Assembly: GCA_037074765.1 (NCBI GenBank)
Contig: JBAMDO010000015.1
Span: forward strand, 124,001-188,000
Length of the DNA: 64,000 bases
Source: Mansonella perstans
Taxonomy: Eukaryota > Nematoda > Chromadorea > Rhabditida > Onchocercidae
Direction: 5' to 3'
The position numbers and the translations under genes were made by a program. Below the pieces are notes generated by a model. It saw only the letters and a list, made by a program, of their open reading frames with translations. It did not search any database and had not been told where the DNA came from. The number at the start of each line of letters is the position of its first letter. The stretch's first letter is position 1. Positions 62,999-64,000 of the stretch are shown piece by piece.

Positions 62999-63887
62999 TC
63001 ACAACTCGGTTTTTAAAGCCTTTGATTTATAATAATTGAATGTTTTCACCAACGACTGTTTAATTTGGTGAGCACAAGCATTACTATAGACATACAGCAG
63101 CTTTAAAAACGAAATCGGATCACCGTTCGCCACAGAACCCATTCCCATCCATACAGTGCTCAAAGGTGCAGCACCGCGTCCATAACATGCCATATATGAG
63201 TCCGGTGCAAATTCATAAGCATATCGTTCGAATTCACCATGTCGGAAATTCTGACCTAAAATTATTACAAATAGCATGTCCGCAAACTACTCGAAAATTG
63301 TCATGGGCGAAAAAAAACTATTTGTGGAGAATTTCTGAACATGGAACAGAGATCATGACATACTTTAAATGATGAAATGAGAAATTTGACAGTAAGGTTT
63401 TAAGAAGTAAATCCTGTCCCACCATTTTACATAAAACTTCAAGTAAGGGAATCAAATATTTTAGTTATGATGACTTCAGTTCTTCATATTTTAAATAAAA
63501 TTTTTTTTTTAAAACATTTTTTTAAAACAAATGTATAGATGAACCAAACAAAAGAATTATAGAGATCTCAGTGCTTTCTTAATGTCCAAATAATGAACTG
63601 TAACCAAAGAATTTCTACCAACCCTGCTCAAATTTTTCCAAATTGCCACCATGAGCGCTATAAGCAGTACGCACAACTTCGCCGCTCAAAACCGTACACG
63701 TACTGTTGACCCAGTGCCATCCTAAAAAAAAGGTCTTTAAGTATTCGAAACGAAAGATTGGAGATACACAATACTGTACGAATTTAAACATTCATATTTA
63801 AAAGCAAAAAGCAGCTTTTTTTCTTTACAACTGTTTTCGAACAATTACCAAGTTTAATATTGGTCATTTTATACTTACACGACCATT
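62999..63887 (-). CDS. Unrecognised gene, 3' part (5' end outside or unresolved)
   Basis: Three exons are proposed: 63887-63849 (39 bp, least certain), 63721-63623 and 63255-62999. All junctions keep frame (phase 1 between them) and give about 130 residues. The middle exon encodes WHWVNSTCTVLSGEVV and AYSAHGGNLEKFEQG; the last encodes FERYAYEFAPDSYMACYGRG, STVWMGMG and VANGDPISFL. Three conserved-looking Cys, a probable sequon (N-S-T) and Trp/Gly-rich blocks suggest a secreted or lumenal protein. Reading through to the stop at 62999 gives a C-terminal KTEL, a possible ER-retrieval signal. Alternatively a donor at 63049 (TTG|GTGAAA) removes this end and joins a hydrophobic exon near 62838. No family is recognised. 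The first coding exons were not found and may lie beyond the window. Confidence 0.55.
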
Positions 63888-64000
63888 CTTTAATTATAAC
63901 AGCGGCCAGTAGTATTCAGCAGTGATAAGACTGCATATAACAAAATCACACCTTGATGCTATCAAAATGAAATAACTGTTTGAAGCTATTTCAGGCTTAT

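Noticed and set aside
1..64000. tRNA, rRNA, CRISPR arrays, integrated virus or autonomous transposon genes
   Set aside because: Scanning by eye found no tRNA-like box pairs, spaced repeat arrays, reverse transcriptase, integrase or transposase motifs. A dedicated search could still find a diverged copy.

Overview
This is AT-rich eukaryotic DNA with small GT-AG introns (and two GC-AG introns), many exons per gene, and a good 3' splice acceptor just upstream of almost every start codon. That pattern fits nematode spliced-leader trans-splicing. The long-rod cytoplasmic intermediate filament protein with a lamin-like tail is also typical of nematodes. The composition and the large AT-rich introns suggest a parasitic, probably filarial-type (clade III), nematode; the species is inferred, not proven.

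Layout. 1-9,560: no gene seen, mostly AT-rich sequence with short repeats. 9,624-20,272 (+): a cytoplasmic intermediate filament gene (IFB-1 type) with two alternative first exons, 593- and 562-residue products. 20,273-37,485: a 17-kb stretch with no convincing gene but several weak coding-like patches. 37,486-39,840 (+): a five-exon type I membrane protein with five four-cysteine EGF-like modules. 39,841-45,456: no gene seen. 45,457-53,618 (-): a complete 22-exon SLC12A9-like cation-chloride cotransporter family member, 954 residues. 53,619-56,522: a 2.9-kb gap between divergent genes, full of small tandem duplications. 56,523-61,480 (+): a complete 13-exon TRIM-NHL protein (RING, B-box, coiled coil, filamin repeat, six NHL blades), 703 residues. 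62,999-63,887 (-): the 3' part of an unrecognised gene, possibly ending in a KTEL tetrapeptide.

All spliced models were built by hand from splice signals, reading phase and family resemblance. In the four complete genes every exon junction keeps frame, and the totals are exact multiples of three. The genes look functionally independent; there is no sign of an operon. The SLC12 and TRIM-NHL genes are divergently arranged.

The most interesting points are the two separately spliced 5' ends of the intermediate filament gene, two GC-AG introns required by reading frame, EGF modules that consistently lack one disulfide pair, a 158-bp hairpin just upstream of the filament gene, a pair of GC-richer inverted-repeat islands about 19 kb apart, and the unknown gene at the right edge.
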